From Straminergon stramineum (Eukaryota; Streptophyta; Bryopsida; Hypnales; Calliergonaceae), in contig OY987267.1 of assembly GCA_963920665.1 (NCBI GenBank), forward strand, positions 12,834,001 through 12,898,000: a stretch of DNA of 64,000 bases. The letters are read 5' to 3'. The notes beneath the pieces were generated by a model. The model saw only the letters and a list, made by a program, of their open reading frames with translations, searched no databases and was not told where the DNA came from. How positions within the stretch are numbered: the stretch's first letter is position 1; the number at the start of each line of letters is the position of its first letter. Shown here in pieces: positions 37,760 to 51,382 of this stretch. The position numbers and the translations under genes are program-made.

Positions 37760-39970
37760 ACACTACTTGAAATCCAACAGATTTTAGAACATCATATGTA
37801 ACACCAAGTTGTTCTATCCAATCAAGAATGTCTACATTTCTCCTCTTTTTCTTGGTTGATTGAAGTTCTTAGAATCAGAGGATTTTGTGTTCTAATTTAC
37901 CTTCCTAATAGCAAATGAGAATCAAATGACTCAACTTCCGTAACTATTGGATGTACTAGACATCTTAGATTCAACTACATTTTAAGCAATTGAACTTCCT
38001 TAAATCTTACAATGTAATGTACAGTAAGGATGCCAATCCACATAGTTTAAAAAGTGTTTTGTTGTGCTCTGACTTGGTTTGTGATGTACAATCTCTTTCC
38101 TTGAATTTGATTGCCTCGTTTTGTTTAAAAACAAAACAAAATGCCTAGTGTTTAGATGAAGATTGGATTTAATAAGTCAAATGTCTACGAGAAACTATTC
38201 TTCGGATAAAGTGGAGCGAATCCATCATTTAACTTTTACATACGGCTTTCACTTGCTATGCAGATGGTGGACTGTGCTCAAATCCTATGCGGTTGTTGGA
38301 AAGGCCGGCATTTAAAGCTTGAATCGGTGATGAAGAAAAGAGATTAAGTTATTGGAGGACCCCAATTTGCAGCTCAGCCTTGTGAAAATTGATGATCAAT
38401 GGGAGGGCATTTCAATTCCTTACAAACTAATTAGGTGTACAATAATACCAAGTCCTATGCAATACTCAATTTCAAGGTTACTTTCCCTTCAGGAACTAAG
38501 TTAATGTCAGTCCAGTGCTTTGCTTCTACCCATAGGCAGTTCATGAAATCGCTTAGTTTGTGTTTGCTTGATTTTTTGTTTTGTTTTTTCATAGCTCATC
38601 AATTTTTTTTTCTAAAAATTGGTAGCTTTCCAAAAAAAAAGTAGATGATTCAATTTTGGTTTTCCTTTACAAATGCAACAGTAGTTGATGTGGAGAGCCC
38701 TCTGTCTGTAAGTTCATAACATTCCTGAACATGTTCAGGATTCTTTGGTGTGCATAAAGATATCTTATTTTGACCTTAAAGATATCTTTTTCGGTTTTGA
38801 TTCTTTTTTAGTTTTCTTCCATTCTGTCCTAGTCATTTGATCCTTCCATTGTTGTCTCCACTATTTTAACCCCCATGTCCCAAACATTGTTTTTTGGCAT
38901 TATGGATATTTTGGGCAGCTCACTATGAGCGGAATTTTCAATTTTTTTCTTTGAAGCGTTTTTGGTGAAAACATAATAAAAAACTTTTAGGGGTTAACTC
39001 CTAACCCTTAAAGGACAATTTGGAACATGGGGCACAAGGGGCACCATGTAGAACACTGATGGAGAAGTTTTTGAAATTTGTTGTGTGACAAGTGCCATGA
39101 GATTCTTCACCTAACAAGTAAGAGTCTCCTTGACTGGAACAACAACAATTTCATTTATTCCTAGGGAACAAAGTTTGAGGGGCTTGAAAGGTCCTTTAAG
39201 AGTTGAAGAACTAAAGAGCCAAGAAAGAAGCACTTAGATGATTTCAAGTGAGCAAAGTATGATGAAAAACTTCATTTTTTCATTCAATTTTTTTAGAGAA
39301 CTTTGAAAGTGTTTGCATAAAAGGTTGGTTGACATTCCCTCATTGGGGTGTGGTTGATTCTCTAAAAAAGAAGATGCTAAAAAATTGGATCACAAAAGAT
39401 GTTTTTTCAATGAATTTTGGCAATTTATATGTCCTTGTTCTAAATCTAAATTGTAGCCGAAAGAATGATCATACTTGAATTTGAGCTCAACTAATGAAAT
39501 GAATTTAAGTAAATAGAATTTCTATTCCCATTTGGAATTTCATTTTTTTTGTAAAATTAAACTATTTTTAGCTATTTGAACTTTGGGCCTATAGTTATGG
39601 TATTCTATATTTCTAATTGGATAGAATGACATGGAATTTGGATTATACCATGATGTTCCACTATGATATATGTATGTGTGGAGAAATTTTCTGAGTTTTC
39701 AAGTAATTATTGTATTTTCTATGAATTTTCTTCACTCTTACTTGAAACAATGATAGTAATTTTAAATTTTAAATAAATTTTTTGAAAATTCTATAGAAGA
39801 AATGTGATTTCATCAATGAAAAATGAAGTGAAATAATTTCCACTTGTATTTGGTGGCCAAAAGAGAGCATACAAAGCATTGAAAGCAAGGTATATTCAGG
39901 TTGTTTACATCGCTCTATTGATTTTGCTCTACTTTAACCTTCAACCCTGTAACATTGTTGCGGACACTAA
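37760..39970. other. AT-rich intergenic DNA, no gene seen
   Basis: No coding signal. At about 38985-39020 two opposed ends of the piggyBac-like family abut (TTTTAGGGGTTAA, then AACCCTTAAAGGAC), probably remnants of two insertions. A poly-A run sits at 38632-38640. Confidence 0.4.
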
Positions 39971-39972
39971 GT

Positions 39973-40574
39973 GTTTGATGGATGATAGAAAATTCTCCTA
40001 TATGAGACAAAAGTATTATTGTTCATCTTTGGAATTTTGTGCAAAAAGGAGGAGATCTTGCACAATAGTATGACCTCCAATGAATACTATTTTTTTTGAA
40101 GTAAAGGATTTACTATGCTTTAAAAAGGAAGATTTCCATAGTCACTAGCCCAACCTTATAGGGTTAAAGGATAGATTGGTGACGGTGGAAATTATCCCTT
40201 TGGATATCGTCTAAATCATTGGCTTAAAAAATTGCAAATGAAAGCACCCATTGGAAGTCAAACTATTGTAGAAGACCTCCACTTTCCACAAGCATTAGAG
40301 GAGTTTGGGGGCCTTTGAAAGACATCAAGTTCCCGGACTATGGTCAAGACATTGCCACATCTGATAATAATTCTTAAATAATTTTTTTTAAATTTTATTT
40401 AAAAAAAAATTCATTTAAAAAAATTCTATCCAATAGTGGTTGGTTCATAGAATGGGGAATGGGCTTGAAATAGTCTCTTAATACCCTCAAATCTCCCCTA
40501 ATGAAAATTCTATGGATGAATAGTTGCACCTATTATGTCTTCTATAGGAGAATTTTTTTGTCATTCATCAAACA
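39973..40574. repeat. Foldback-type repeat, copy with an empty insertion site
   Basis: The ends GTTTGATGGATGATAGAAAA and the complement of TTTGTCATTCATCAAAC form an inverted repeat extending inward over roughly 90 bp. The copy matches 51383-52350 outside the nested element there: TAGTATGACCTCCAATGAATA, the CACTAGCCCAACCT region and TGTAGAAGACCTCC all have counterparts. It also carries about 200 bp near 40290-40500 that the other copy lacks. At 40258-40261 it has TCAA, where the other copy has a TTAA-flanked insertion. Confidence 0.6.
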
Positions 40575-41823
40575 AAACCCCACCAAGGTGTTGATTAACC
40601 CCTAAGCGCTTCGGCATCCATTTTCTAGATGATGAACAAATAGAAACTTGAGTTTCATCCTCCTAACTGCTTGGATAAAGGTTATTCTAATTCGTGGAGA
40701 TACTTTGTCAAGATGTTGTCCTATCCAAGGGTTGGATTTGGTGTTACTAGAGTACATATTTTTATAATTACAAATGTGCAAGTATGTGAAGTGGTCAAAT
40801 TGCATTGACTTTAGTTCAAAATTTGATTTGCCAAAATGAGGTTATAGATTTGAAGAATATAGAAATTTCAAAAAATAACCATGTGAAGAGAACCTCATTT
40901 CAAATCCATTCCAACAAATTTTACTCAAAAAATGATAATATTTTGCTTGTAATCAGTTTTTAAAGGAATTTTGGAATTTTTCTTTTGAAATTTATAATAT
41001 AAGATTGGTGATAGCATTGGTGAATCTAATTGTATAGATGGAATCTACAAATCAAAATTTACAAACTTTATTTGTATATCAATTCCAAAATATGCTTCCA
41101 CATTGTACTTTATAATGATTTTTCTCAAATCATCAATTTTGGAAATAATTCTGGATGTTTAGGGATTAAGAATTAATAGGTCCATGCAAATCTATACATG
41201 ATTGCTTTTAGTAGGACAATTCTATGACCACTTTTTCAAACTTCAAAGTTTCTCTCTCTATATACTCCCATTGTGCAACCACATGAATGAATTTATTTAT
41301 TTCCAGAGTTGTAACTACATAATTTTTATAAGTTATAAAAATATCAAATGTTTTTGTGAAAATAGTCACACCACAAGGTGACAAGCATTAGAAAATATTT
41401 TGGTACGGTATATATGTGAGGACTTGATGGTGATGAGATTTCACCACAAGAATGATCTTGAAACCATTTTTAATGTTCAAAAGTGCATGCACAAGGGAGC
41501 CCTATCTGCACAACCATAGACATAAAATAATAGAATTTTAGATGCCCCTTGGTAGAAACATGCCCACATACTTTGGAAATAGACCACCAAAATTTCAACT
41601 CTAGATCATTAATTTTAATACTCCAAAATCCCTAAAACTCCCAACATGACAAATTAGCAAACTTGAATTTTAAATATAAAATAAGGTTTTAAATATTAAA
41701 AAAAAAATGGAATATGGTTACACTCAAGACAACCATGTCTAGTAAAATTTTCAAGTTCATGTGAATCAAACTTCAAAAGTTATCCCAAAGGAAAGCTTTG
41801 TCACTCTCTGTATGAGGGTATGA

Positions 41824-42570
41824 GGGTGATTGCAAGAAACACTTGTCCTATTTTTTGTCCCCTTGCCCTTGGACATGTGGTTTTTTGGTCATAACTTTTG
41901 AATCATAAGTTTGTTTGTCTTGAAATTTGGAATGAAGGTACACATAAAAGTTTCACACATTTTGTATTTTTTGGGGTTCTTTAAAAATTAATTTACTATT
42001 TTTAAAGTGCCCCCGATTGAGTGTCTACTTTGGCCATTTTGGGTTTTTTTGAGCCAAAGTTGTACCCAAAAATGCAAATTGGAAGCCACAAATTGGAGAA
42101 GTTGGAATTGTACTTGTGTTCCAATGAGAGATGAAGAGTTTTTTGCAAAAAAACTTTGCATGAGGTGTCTACATAAGGCCAAAGTGACCGTTGTTCATGC
42201 ACATTTTTTGGGTAGAAAAAAAAAATTTTGAGGAAATTTTTGGTGCAATGTGAGAGCAGGCTTGTCTATAAAAATGGCTTTTCTTCTAGATTTAAAATTT
42301 TTTTTTTTGAATTACGAAAAATGAAAAGGTCCATAGACCTTTTTTCTACTAATTTCTACTGCCAGTGGCTTCTACAGTACTACATGGTAGTCTATAGTAC
42401 TATATAGTACTGAATCAACAGTTAAGATTTGCAAGCGCCCGAAATCAACAGTTGAGATTTGTAGGTGCAGTTTGACGCGCGAAATTGATAGTAGTTCGTA
42501 GTACTACCAGTGTTGTGGCCAAAAATCGGGTTTTTGAACCAAAAACGTGAAGTGTTTTTTGCAATCACCC
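41824..42570 (+). mobile_element. 0.75-kb MITE with GGGTGATTGCAAGAAACACTT ends, copy 1
   Basis: The left end GGGTGATTGCAAGAAACACTT and the right end AAGTGTTTTTTGCAATCACCC are inverted repeats. The flanks share ATGA (41820-41823 and 42571-42574), so a 4-bp target duplication is likely. The element has no transposase; its open frames are short and non-coding in character. The right half is rich in AGTACTA-like words. A second copy lies in opposite orientation at 50042-50776. Confidence 0.75.
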
Positions 42571-42946
42571 ATGACATAAATTAAGTACTAGTGTTTCTAG
42601 CAAACATCTTCATTCAAATATTTAACTTAGAATTCTATAGTGTCAACTTATTTTTAACCAATTCTTGCATGTCTCCCTAATTTTCAAGCTTTGTTACTTC
42701 TTATATTTACTTTTGTTTATTACACATAGTCATTGTTTCAAAAAAGTACCCATGAAGACCTTTATCACTAAGTTCTAACACTTTAGTTTGACGCTATGAG
42801 GTATCTCTTCTCCTAAGCCTTCTAATGCTTGTCACCTTATGGTGTGACTATTTTAACCTTTCCATTGATATTTCCTTGTCCAAAATTGTTGCACACCAAA
42901 GACAGATCCTCAAAACCACTCATTTTGTTCTGCGTACAAACACATA

Positions 42947-43025
42947 CTCCCTCTATTACTAAAAGACCCACGTTTCCTTTATAAAATACAAAGAAAACAT
43001 GGGTCTTTTTCAGAAATCTAGGGAG
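42947..43025. mobile_element. 79-bp Stowaway-like MITE
   Basis: The ends CTCCCTCTATTACTAAAAGA and its imperfect complement TTTTTCAGAAATCTAGGGAG enclose a tiny core, flanked on both sides by TA. CTCCCTC termini with a TA target duplication are the hallmark of Stowaway MITEs mobilised by Tc1/mariner transposases. The same terminal sequence recurs at 52391-52415. Confidence 0.75.
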
Positions 43026-43646
43026 TATTATTTATTTATTGTTGCTATTAAGGCCCTAGCTAAAATTTGTTGTTGCCCTCATTCGGTTTTCCAAAAGACC
43101 CATCACAAAGTTGCCGATCACTATGTGTCCTTTTGGCCTCATGTTAGTAATAATGAATACTCAAGTTGTAGCATTGGAGAAAACTCAAGATAAATTTGCA
43201 TCGGTATAGATTTGCCAATGAATAAAGTAGAGTTTCGTTAACCAGCTTAAGATACATTGGCACTTGGTGTTAAGCTATCACCCTTTGACTAATGATGAAG
43301 TGGGAATTAGCAGCCAATTTCCACTTGTGCTTTTTAGTATCCTCCAATCCTAGGTGGCGTGTGATGTGGCATTGAGTTAGGAGGAGTGTTACAGCTATTT
43401 ATTGTTTATAGTTTCAAGCCCACCACTACTGAAAACATTGGTAACTACAACGTGACAATCTTTTGAGAATGTAGATTTGAGGAATTTCAGTGCACTCTTT
43501 TGTATTAGCATTCTCGGCACCCCATTAATAGAAGACAACTTATGTAAGACTAGTCAAAATTTTGGAGAAAAGGAAGCACAATCTTTCGTAAAGGGAGGCG
43601 CATATTATTCACGTATGTAAATTCGATTGCCTTGGAAGGCAAGTTT

Positions 43647-43757
43647 TTATGGAGCATCAAGAATCTTCTCCGCAAGCCACAGATCGTCCACCCTAGTCAC
43701 ATCCTGGAAGTATTGCACCTTATCAATTTGTCCTAAGCCCTTTGGTGTCGAATCCAT
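43647..43757 (-). pseudogene. 36-codon protein-like frame, possible gene fragment
   Basis: On the minus strand an ATG-to-TAA frame reads MDSTPKGLGQIDKV, then FQDVTRVDDLWLAEKILDAP. Its codon use and charged composition look more like real coding sequence than the surrounding DNA. There is a stop in frame a few codons upstream and no neighbouring exon, so at best it is the last exon of a broken or unrecognised gene. No family was recognised. Confidence 0.2.
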
Positions 43758-44094
43758 TGTTGATATTGCTTCTCAACTAGGCACTACAAGAGAAAGGGGT
43801 ATTTTAAGTGAGTTTTTAATTATAGTCCTAGACATAAGATTATATGTAATGATGTTTAAGGAGATTTTAAGTAAAAATTTACTTAAAATACATGTATGTA
43901 CCAAGTCCAAAGCCATTGAACGAAGGCGATAGGTGCCTTCCAATTTTATCCAATGATATAGTTTATAATGGCATATAAGTCTAGAATATGAAAATTTATT
44001 AAACACATCTAGAAGATTCAATGTACTAACAATTTGCTTATTTTTAATCAACAAAATATCAATAAAATTCAAATTTGTCTCACGGAAGGATATC

Positions 44095-44417
44095 AATCAG
44101 GAGGTCCATAAAATGACTATTAATCATCTTATTCAAAATTTTGGGAGTGTGACTTCTTGAAATATTTTTAGGAAATTTTCCTTGCAAGATAAATTGAATT
44201 GTCATCTAATCCAAGTTGTTTAATATGTTTTGGACCTTTCTGGAATTATTTTTGAAATTTGAAGTTGGAATCATCTACAACACTTAAATTTTTAACCCCT
44301 TGATATGTTTTTTGTTACTAAATTGACAAATGCAAGTTGTACATTGAAGAAAGCAATATGTACCTCTATTTTAGAGACACTTTTAAAGCTTGGTTGCTTT
44401 GTGGACCTCCAACCTTA
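44095..44417. mobile_element. Diverged MITE copy, TAAGGTAG family
   Basis: It begins near AGGAGGTCCATAAAATGAC and ends near GGACCTCCAACCTTAC, with internal AATTGTCATCTAATCCAAG and a GGAATTATTTTTGAAATTTG region as in the copies at 61.6 and 63.5 kb. Confidence 0.5.
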
Positions 44418-44419
44418 CA

Positions 44420-47400
44420 CTATCTACATGTGTGATCCAATGTAATCATATTTTACTATATTTTAATCCTATTATGACCATTGTTTTTAACAAAAACTGA
44501 CAAGAATCGGGGTCACGAAAATGGTTAGCTCATTGAAATTGAATTCCTTAGAGTTGTATTTGGGAATCCAATGGTACAAATGAATTGAAAACTTAATTTT
44601 TTGAATTTCAAAAGAATCTAAGGGGGATGTATTGCAAAGATTGGGAAATTCTACTATATTTGTCAATGAAGATGCAAGATAATAATTTCCACTCTTAAGT
44701 TCCTTCTATATTATTGACCACCATGAACGAATTTGAGAATGTATCCTATGAGACTACATAGTTCTTACAAAAGATAAGAACTTCCAATAGGTGTAGTATC
44801 AAAAGCATTGGACAAAATTTGAAGTTCAAAGCCTTTGCAAAGTAGTGATCTAATATAGTAGATTTGGATGCATATAAAATATTACTATGAAAATTTTTAG
44901 ATAAAGCATGATGAATTTTAAAAAATGGTTTAGTTTATTATGTTTACAACACATGAATTATTTGAGGTTTCATAAAGAACTATCTAAAGCCTAATTGCAA
45001 TTACTTAGATGATAAAAATATAATTTTTTTCAAGTTATACTAATGATTGATTGCAAGAGGACCTAATCATTTTGTTGTATTTGCTCTAGTAATTACGTTT
45101 TTTGTATGGAATACTTTAAAATTTAAAATCGATTTGAAAAAACAATATTTAGACCTTAGTACCTTAGAAAAATCAAATATATAATAATTTTCTGAGTAGG
45201 AGAAATAATAAAGTAAAAATTCTATGTTTGAAAATGCATATATAAAGAAATAGATTTTGCAAACTTCTATACAATATAATTAATAATTTTTGAAATTCCT
45301 TTAGTACATTATAGTTGCATTTCTCATAGAAGGCCATTCATTCTAAATTGTAGCTACAAATTCCTGAGACCAAGTAATCAAAAGTACTCCAAACCCCCAA
45401 AACCTCAAGTGCGACATACTTTTAAAAATCAATATTCCTTTTCAAATTAATATAAGAAATTATAATTTTTTTTTTATAGATTTAGAATAGTTGTATAAAT
45501 TTTTTAATATGATTTTCAAGTGTTTTGGATCATTGTTCCCAAAGTTGTGCTTGCAAAACACTCTAGCACACATGGTGTGATGGGTAAAAAATATCAGTGT
45601 TTTTGGTTAGAGAGAATTCACTATAAACTTTAGATTTCTTTATCCTTGCAAGGTTGCATTGGGCATTTTTTTTAATTAAGCATTTGAAATGGAATTCTAT
45701 ATGGAATACAAAGTTTTGTATGCAAATCCTTATAGGCATTTCTTCACCAAGGCACAATATATCAATTTCCAATAATGGTATTTATATTTTTTTAAATTGT
45801 CATTGTATAAAATTCCCTTAAGAACTAGAGGAGATTACTCTTGAGTTTTAGAAAACTACGTGAGTTAAAAGATAGGGTCCATTTAATTCAAAGGGGAAAA
45901 AATTTATATATTATGTAGGGCTACTATAGGGTCCATGAAATTCTACATACTCTAATATATATAAATTAGGCTACATAAAAACATCATGTAGTAGGAATTT
46001 TTATTAATAAGTTAGCTTGAACAAATAGGGTTTGTGCAAATTTTTCATAGTACTGTGAGTATAGATAAGGACAAATAATTTCATGTGAATGATAAAACAG
46101 ACACAATCAAGAAAAACTACAAGAAAATCTATAATGAAGAGTGGTTGACAAAAATTGTGCCACAATACGAATAGCTTATATATCAAAAAAATTAAGTGCA
46201 AATGTACATGTTGACTACAAATGGCAAAAATTGTCACATTATACAAATAGGGCAATCTACCTTAGTGGATTCAATGCCCCCCAAATTGTACAATACAAAG
46301 ATGGAGTTTATAGTTCAATTAACTTCAATCTTTGAAGTTGTATGTATTAAACACACTTAATCATATTGAATGGGATATTCACAACTAATTCAATGGGGAT
46401 TCTAAAGTATTCAATGGTAAATTTGTTATTAAAAATAGTCACTTCGTCAATGACACTTGACTTGAATTGATTGTTGTTGGTTTCATAGTGTATCCCTAGT
46501 CTATATATGCATGTAGTGGAGGTAAGAATTTTTTTGTAAAGAAGGGCAGTTTTAGGAAAATTTTGGACACTTGAATATGAAGGAATTTACAAAAAAACAT
46601 AGGGAATTGAAAATACACTCTCATAGCTTTTTATGTAAAAATATGGTCATCTTAAATGCAATAATGAAGGTAAATAGCCCCACATCAAATACCCTCTTAA
46701 CGCAGGTGTATACCTTAAATTACAAGGAGTGATCTCCCCGAGCTGAAGAACTCCCTACTCCTAGGTTACTTATCTAGATCATGCCAAAATTTTCCCATCC
46801 AATGTGTAGTTCCAATATTCAAATTTGTTTCTTATGTTTTCAAATCAAATTCACCACCAATTAGACTAAATTCTCCTCATTGTTCTTCTTGCATCCATAA
46901 ATTGATCTTGTTGTCTTAAAAGAGTTAATTATAATTAAGTATAAAAGCTAAGGCTTAGACCAAATGGCATATGATATCATGGAGACCTAACTATTGTCTA
47001 ATTGGTGTAAGAACAAGGGCTTTGTTTATAAAGCTTATACTTCCCAATTTTGAAAATCAAATTTGAATTTTTGTATAGTTTTTGATTCTAAATAATTTTC
47101 AGCTTAAAATCAAGCCTAAATAATCCCTTTTCTATCACAATTTAAAATAATAATTAATCTTGCTTTTTGTGACAATTTGAAGTTAGCATCTTAAAAAGTT
47201 AACTCTTAAGAGATGGTCCTGTGACCATTTTTTCAAGCCTTGAAGTTCTTCTATCTATATGCTCCCCTTTTGCAACTATATAATTACATAAATGATTCTT
47301 TTTCAAAAATGTAATTATATGTCTTCTATAATTCATAAAAATTTGAAATCATATTTGTGAAAATTTGAAATTATTGTGAGATTTTTAATGTAAATTGTAA

Positions 47401-50030
47401 AATAAAAAAAATTCATATCAAATACATAGTATTTTTAAAACATCTTGATATTTCTTCATAGGTGTATATAATAGTGTAGAATACGATGGTACAAAATATT
47501 TACCATGTCATTCTAATATTAGAAAAATTAGTACTCCATGTTAATAGGTCCAATGTTTACATTACAATAAAATATTCAAATTTAGGAATTTTTCAAAATT
47601 TCAAATTGGAATGGTATCTAGACTTGATAAGCTTCATTTCATTAGTTGGTCTCAAATTCAAAAAGGATAATTTTTATGACTTAAATTCAGATCTAGTGGA
47701 AGGAGCACACATTGCTAAAATTCACTACACAATGATCTATGGATTTGCCACTTTCTTATGTAGGAAAGTCAAAACAATATTAGAAGTAGAGAATAGATGA
47801 CATCCTACATTGAAATTGGGTTCAAGCAACACCACAAATCAAATTGGGGTGAAAAGAAGGATTTTTTTCCATCCTTGAGGCCTCATTGAAATCAATCAAA
47901 GGACACAAAATATCCTCTTGAGGTGTTGTAGGGCTAAGATACACCACTTTTGAACTTTTTCTATCGATTTTATCTTGGTATGAACTCAAAGTGTATACTA
48001 ATTACACTATAATGTTCATCAATTTTATATTTTTGTTAAAATTTAGTATTAACTTAAGCATTTATAATTATTATATTTTTATAAAGATTTGAAAATATTC
48101 ATTTAAAGTTTTTCATTATTAAAAATGAAGATTGATTAAAGACATATATTAGACAATATGAAAAAAATATCATATTTTTGAAATGTATGTTGAATACAAA
48201 AAACAAATGACCAAGTGGGGACATAAATTATCCTTTAATAAAGTAAATAGTGAGACTAATTTTGTGAGTTATACTAATTTTGAACTTTCACAAATGCTCT
48301 ACCTTTGTGGAGTTGTGGTTGGTTTTAACTTATATATTGGATGAAATGAATTATTTTCTTAGATTAGGTTTGATCCAACATTTTAATTTTTTTTTATAAT
48401 TTCGAAATCTCCATCTATTTGAATAAATTTAATTAATTGATCAAGTTTCAATCTAATTTGAACATTATTTCAACTGTTTTGATGAAGAAAACATTTTGGT
48501 ATTTTCAAATATTGATAATTGCTAAGTTTTCCAAAAATTCAAACATTTCATTTTTAGGTAATTTCACATTGAAATTGACCTTGAAATATGATAGCATAAA
48601 TTAATGTAGTGCTGGGTGATTGCAAGAAAGACGAGTCTTTTTTCCAATCACAATTAGAGTGAGGAAATTGTCATCTACTTTAACTTTTGCAGCATGAACT
48701 TGATTTATTTAAATTTTATTATTGAAAATGGTTGTCTCAATTGTTATCATCACATATTTTTCAGGATTAAAGAAAATAATTTAATATTTAAAAGTCAATT
48801 TTGCTAATTTGTCACAATTTGAGGTTTAGAAGTTTTAGTACTAGGGAGTACTCAAAAGCAATGAATTAAAATTGAAATTCCTATGATCTATTCCCATAAT
48901 AGGTGGTCATGTCCCATTCAAGGGGCATCTAAAAATGTATTATTTTATGTCTTCCACATTCATACAAATAGATCTCCATTGTGCACACACTTCTAAATAT
49001 TGAAGTTGAAACATTAGACGAAATCTAGATCTTCTACACGGTCGTTTCATTGCATGGAAATTTGCAATTTTAGGAAAAGAATTAAAAAATTATAAGAAAT
49101 TAATAAGAAATTTATTTTTTAGGTCCACACGATCACATGTTATGCTATGTAGGTTTGGGGACTAAGGAAAGCTTTTCAAAAAAAAATTTTAAAAACCAAA
49201 TGAACAAACAAAACTCTTTTCCCTTGGATTTGCACATGTACTGAAAGACAAAGTACCATCTATGGAAGCTAAATTTTTTCTAATGCCATCTTCAATGTTG
49301 ACACTATTTTGAGCTCATTCTTTTCGTGAAAGTCGATCTCCATTAAGTCCTTACAAATTGCCAAATTTTTATCTATTTTTCCATGATTTTCTACTTATTA
49401 TTAATTTATACCTTGTATCTATTTTTTGAGATAATCTATCTTTTTCCCCCCATAGTATAGTTTTACTACTTGCAAGAAGTCCATAGTAGTTAAATTAATA
49501 CTTTTGGCTGTAGATTTTTCCTCTCAGCAACTGAGATTGTTTTGCTAAAAAGTATTTATGGTATTGGTCATCAAAATCTGTGTTTTTTCCAAAACACTAC
49601 AAAAAATAACTAGTCTTTTTTGCAACCACCCTACAACTACAAAATTCATCATTACAAACTATCATAGTAGGGTGCTTTTAAGACTTCAGAAAGAAAACTT
49701 GCATATTGAGGGTAGGACTTAAGTAATAAACCCAATTGTGCCTTTTTCAAATTGTACTTCTTTCCATTCTTAACCATCTAAATTTGGGCCTTGAATGACT
49801 TTCTACTCACTCTAACTACCACATATTTGAGGAGCAATCACTTGGAGACTTGGAGTTGAAGACTTGAAGCATTTTGTACATCAAGGGTGTACATGTGAAA
49901 TGACTCTAGTTAGTGGCATGTATAAATTCCTAAATCTTCAATGTTGAAAATTCACAAAATATTACTTCAGTGTAAAATATAATAAAATGAATCAAACTAC
50001 TCAAATTGGATTTTGTTTGAGGTTGATAAT
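44420..50030. other. AT-rich intergenic DNA, no gene seen
   Basis: About 5.6 kb of strongly AT-rich sequence with long A/T runs. A 104-codon frame at 47486-47800 and shorter ones have AT-driven composition and no motif. A minimal palindrome of the GGGTGATTGCAAG family is listed separately, and a lone related end (AGTCTTTTTTGCAACCACCC) occurs at about 49613. Confidence 0.45.
48614..48652. repeat. 39-bp minimal palindrome made only of MITE ends
   Basis: GGGTGATTGCAAGAAAGAC is followed after 3 bp by TCTTTTTTCCAATCAC, its near-complement. This is the terminal repeat of the 0.75-kb family at 41.8 and 50.0 kb brought end to end with almost no interior. Confidence 0.5.
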
Positions 50031-50041
50031 ATCCACATTTT

Positions 50042-50776
50042 GGGCAATTGCAAGAAACACTTCATGTTTTTGGCTCAAAAACCCGATTTCTAATTGTAGG
50101 ATTGACAATACTACGGACTACTATCAATTTCGTGTATCAAATTGCGCCTGTAGATCTCAACCGTTGATTAATACTATACAATACTATGTAGTACTATAGA
50201 CTACTATGGAGTACTATAGAAGCCACAAGGAGTAGAAAATAGCAAAAAAGGGGGTCTATGCACCTTTTCATTTTTAGTAATTTAAAAAAAATTCAAAAAA
50301 TTCATAGAAAAAAATGCATTTTTGTAGACAAGCTTGCTCTCATATTGCACCAAAAATTTCTTCACAGAAAATTTTTTCCTACCCAATAAATGTGAGCAAA
50401 CAACGGTCACTTTGGCCTCATGTAGACACCTTTGCACCTCATACAAAGATTTTTTGCAAAAACTCTTCGTCTCTCATTGGAATGCAAATACACCTCTAGC
50501 TTCTCCAATTTGTCGCTTCTAGTTCGCATTTTTTGGGTACAACTTTGGCTCAAAACCCCCCCAAATGGCCAAGGTAGACATCCAATTGGGTTCACTTTTA
50601 AAATAGTAAAGTAATTTTAAAAAAAAAAAAAAATAGAGAATGTGTGAAATTTTTATGTGTACCTTCATTCCAAATTTCAAGACAAACGGACTTATGATGC
50701 AAAAGTTATGACCAAAAAACCACATGTCCGAGGGCAAGGGGACAAAAAATAGGACAAGTGTTTCTTGCAATCACCC
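50042..50776 (-). mobile_element. 0.74-kb MITE with GGGTGATTGCAAGAAACACTT ends, copy 2 (inverted)
   Basis: Its minus strand follows copy 1 (41824-42570) throughout. It ends in the complement of GGGTGATTGCAAGAAACACTTG, contains the matching ACAAAAAATAGGACAAG and TTTGGCTCAAAA regions, and carries the AGTACTA-rich part. The flanks share TTTT (50038-50041 and 50777-50780), again suggesting a 4-bp target duplication. The terminal base pairs include one change (GGGCAATTGC at the left end). It has no coding capacity. Confidence 0.75.
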
Positions 50777-51382
50777 TTTTAGAAATTAGAATTTGACCAT
50801 ATGTTGGAGATTGCAAGACCTCCCCAAAATACGCTTATTCATGCTTGTACCTTAGTGACAAATTTTTTAATAACTTTATTTCATTGTTAAAATAGTTTTT
50901 TTAGAAATTGAAAATTTGCCTTACCTTTTTTTTAATGAGCCTCTTCCTAAATATTTGCCAATTCCAACTCTCTTCTTGAAACCATTGTACACTTACACAC
51001 TACTTGACTTTGATATACAATTCCAAAATTTGTTTTGTCTTTCTTTCAAAGTTCGCCCTTTTTCGTGTGCAAGAAAGCCTACCTTTGTGCCACCTCATCC
51101 TATCCTTCGAGAACATTCTTTTTTCATAATGTGGTTTACCAATGAGATAGGGATCTCTTTTGCATTTTTGAAATGGACCCCTACACTGAACAAAATTCTC
51201 CTCTATGTCTCTTTTGCCAACTCCAATCCTTGAATTAACTAAAAGTCGCTTCTTAGAGGCATCTAGAGAGACATAATACCATCGTGCAAAGGGAGAACCA
51301 TTGCCTTGTTATACTACTTTAGTCTCTTTATGAAAAAGACCCATGCTTTTTTTAATCCTTAAACATTGACATGGATGTTTTG

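Noticed and set aside
42007..42231. A 74-codon frame that resembles one on the minus strand at 50407-50595
   Set aside because: The protein similarity only reflects two copies of a non-autonomous MITE. There is no transposase motif, and stops break the frame at different places.
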